This document shows positions 32,007 to 33,130 of a stretch of 33,130 nucleotides of DNA, piece after piece (within the stretch, counting starts at the first letter, position 1; each line of letters begins with the position of its first letter). This stretch comes from Cylindrobasidium torrendii FP15055 ss-10 (taxonomy: Eukaryota; Basidiomycota; Agaricomycetes; Agaricales; Physalacriaceae). The notes under the pieces were generated by a model. That model ran no database searches, had not been told where the DNA came from, and saw only the letters and a program-made list of their open reading frames with translations. The stretch covers positions 1 to 33,130 of the forward strand of contig KN880690.1 of NCBI GenBank assembly GCA_000934385.1, read 5' to 3'. A program made the position numbers and the translations under genes.

Positions 32007-33035
32007 TAGAAAATGGAACAACAAGGTAAAAAAAGCACCTTAAGACCTTACTATGCTCTCCTGTTACAAGCAGCACGATCTGTCGAGTATTGAAGGCCCA
32101 ATGTTTATGGTCATGGGAGTCGGAAGCAAGTAGCGGTCTGACGAATCTCGAGTGCGATCAGCTATGATAGCGACATGATCGAACTCAAACTTCGTCATAG
32201 CCTGCCTCCAAGGCAGCCACCGGCAGCACGACTAAGTATAGCGCACTCAAAGTCGCTGTATATGCATCACCCACGGCCCATTCCATTTTGTTTTCAAGCT
32301 GCTTATACAGAAGGCAGACACCAACTCTCTAGGTATTGGTGTTTGTCGCATTGCGCTGCGCATCAACGGGGCTCAAAGCACCAGTCCTCAACCACTCAAG
32401 CTCATACCCAAGCGCGCGCGGCGCGACGCGCGTCTTTGATCACGAGTGCAATATTCCGGGCCGATCTGCGCGATCAAGCGCGGGGCCCGGGACTCTGTAT
32501 GTGACCACAACCATCGACCCAGCCATGGCCTCAAATGTTTCGACAGAGATACAAAAGCTTCTTCGCGCTCTACGAGATTGCTGATTCACGCTTCAGCCCC
32601 CCTTTTCCACGCATATATGCGTTCCAACATATGGCCTCCAGCTGTGATGGCTCAGCGCTCAGCACTCACCTTGCACTCATGGCGCGTAGTGTGCTATCTT
32701 TCGGGTTTTTTCTTACTTGGTCACCAGAACTATCTTAATTCCTTTGCTTCGCTTAGCATATCTTCGCCTGACCCGTCCACCTGCTTCTGCCCAGTCGCAC
32801 CTACTCTATCTCGCGGCTTCCGCATCGCGTCGTACCTCTGCCCCCCCTTGCGCATGCGCATGCGCCGCCTCGTCTGTCCTGTCATCGCCTATCCTGTCCA
32901 TGCACGATTCCATCCTTTGTATCTATGCAGTACGTGAACTTGCTGTACGCGCTACTCAGGTTGCTAACTTTTGACTTATCTGTGTAGCCCCCTGATGTAT
33001 TTTTCTTACTATCTTGACTAGGTCCATTTATATTT

Positions 33036-33130
33036 AGTTAGTTAAGAAGCTAAGAAGCCCCCGTCAACGACGTGTTGAGAGGGGCTTCTTAGTATCTTAA
33101 CTAACTCGGCTTATATCTAGCTAGTATATC
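33036..33130 (-). repeat. Right 95-bp inverted repeat
   Basis: This is the exact reverse complement of 31396-31490. It includes a 71-nt foldback unit (33036-33106) and runs off the window, so its full length is unknown. Confidence 0.9.

Larger units (their letters stand above)
31396..33130. mobile_element. Non-coding element with long inverted repeats (foldback or MITE-like), right end at window edge
   Basis: About 1.5 kb of sequence without a supported gene lies between perfect 95-bp inverted repeats. No frame inside resembles a transposase, so it would be non-autonomous. The right repeat is cut by the window end and the true boundary and any target-site duplication are not visible. The left side abuts a partial third copy of the same hairpin (31338-31390), so insertions may be nested. 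An internal 19-bp inverted pair lies roughly symmetrically about the middle. Confidence 0.6.

Noticed and set aside
31843..32504. ORFs inside the inverted-repeat element as possible transposase fragments
   Set aside because: They are short and lack DDE or other transposase motifs. The similarity between two of them (AYMRSN) comes only from the shared palindromic core.
1..33130. CRISPR arrays, bacterial operon signals or ribosome binding sites
   Set aside because: The window is eukaryotic with spliceosomal introns, and no regularly spaced short repeats were seen.

Overview
The window is nuclear DNA from a filamentous basidiomycete, most likely an Agaricomycete. The evidence is dense genes split by many roughly 45-65 nt GT-AG introns, fungal housekeeping proteins (RPE1, COX13, RPN2, ICE2, ESF1), a Dal5-type MFS permease, small repeat-rich secreted proteins with predicted GPI-type tails, and lineage-style F-box-like proteins. 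All gene models were spliced by eye; exon lengths were checked for reading-frame closure, but nothing was aligned to a database.

Layout. 1-1195: no convincing gene. 1196-1942 (+): mitochondrial-type two-RRM protein, convergent with ribulose-phosphate 3-epimerase RPE1 (1976-2976, -), which has a 13-nt microexon and a GC-AG intron. 3191-4070 and 4388-4962 (+): two small secreted proteins, each with a TATA box. 5305-5888 (-): cytochrome c oxidase subunit VIa (COX13), divergent from the 26S proteasome subunit RPN2 (6233-9663, +). 10259-12019 (+): MFS anion:cation symporter. 13094-14450 (-): ICE2-family ER membrane protein.

14975-24842 (-): the most unusual part of the window. Three tandem seven-exon paralogues encode proteins of about 895, 882 and 890 aa with the same plan: a BRCT-like domain, a proline-rich linker, a second BRCT resembling that of the telomere protein Rap1, an acidic linker, and three Myb-like modules. 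Within each gene the BRCT and Myb modules are themselves internally duplicated, with introns at equivalent positions. A relic of the last exon of a third-gene-like copy lies between the first two genes and records a segmental duplication.

25180-30408: two paralogous two-exon F-box-like genes (both -) flank the pre-rRNA processing factor ESF1 (26783-29095, +). 30409-33130: apparently gene-free, with a perfect 49-bp palindrome and a non-coding element bounded by perfect 95-bp inverted repeats (31396-31490 and 33036-33130, the latter reaching the window edge). Each of these repeats contains a foldback hairpin, as expected for a non-autonomous foldback or MITE-like element.

The housekeeping genes are unrelated in function and are simply neighbours. 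The BRCT/Myb cluster, the F-box pair and the terminal repeats mark the right half as the more plastic part.
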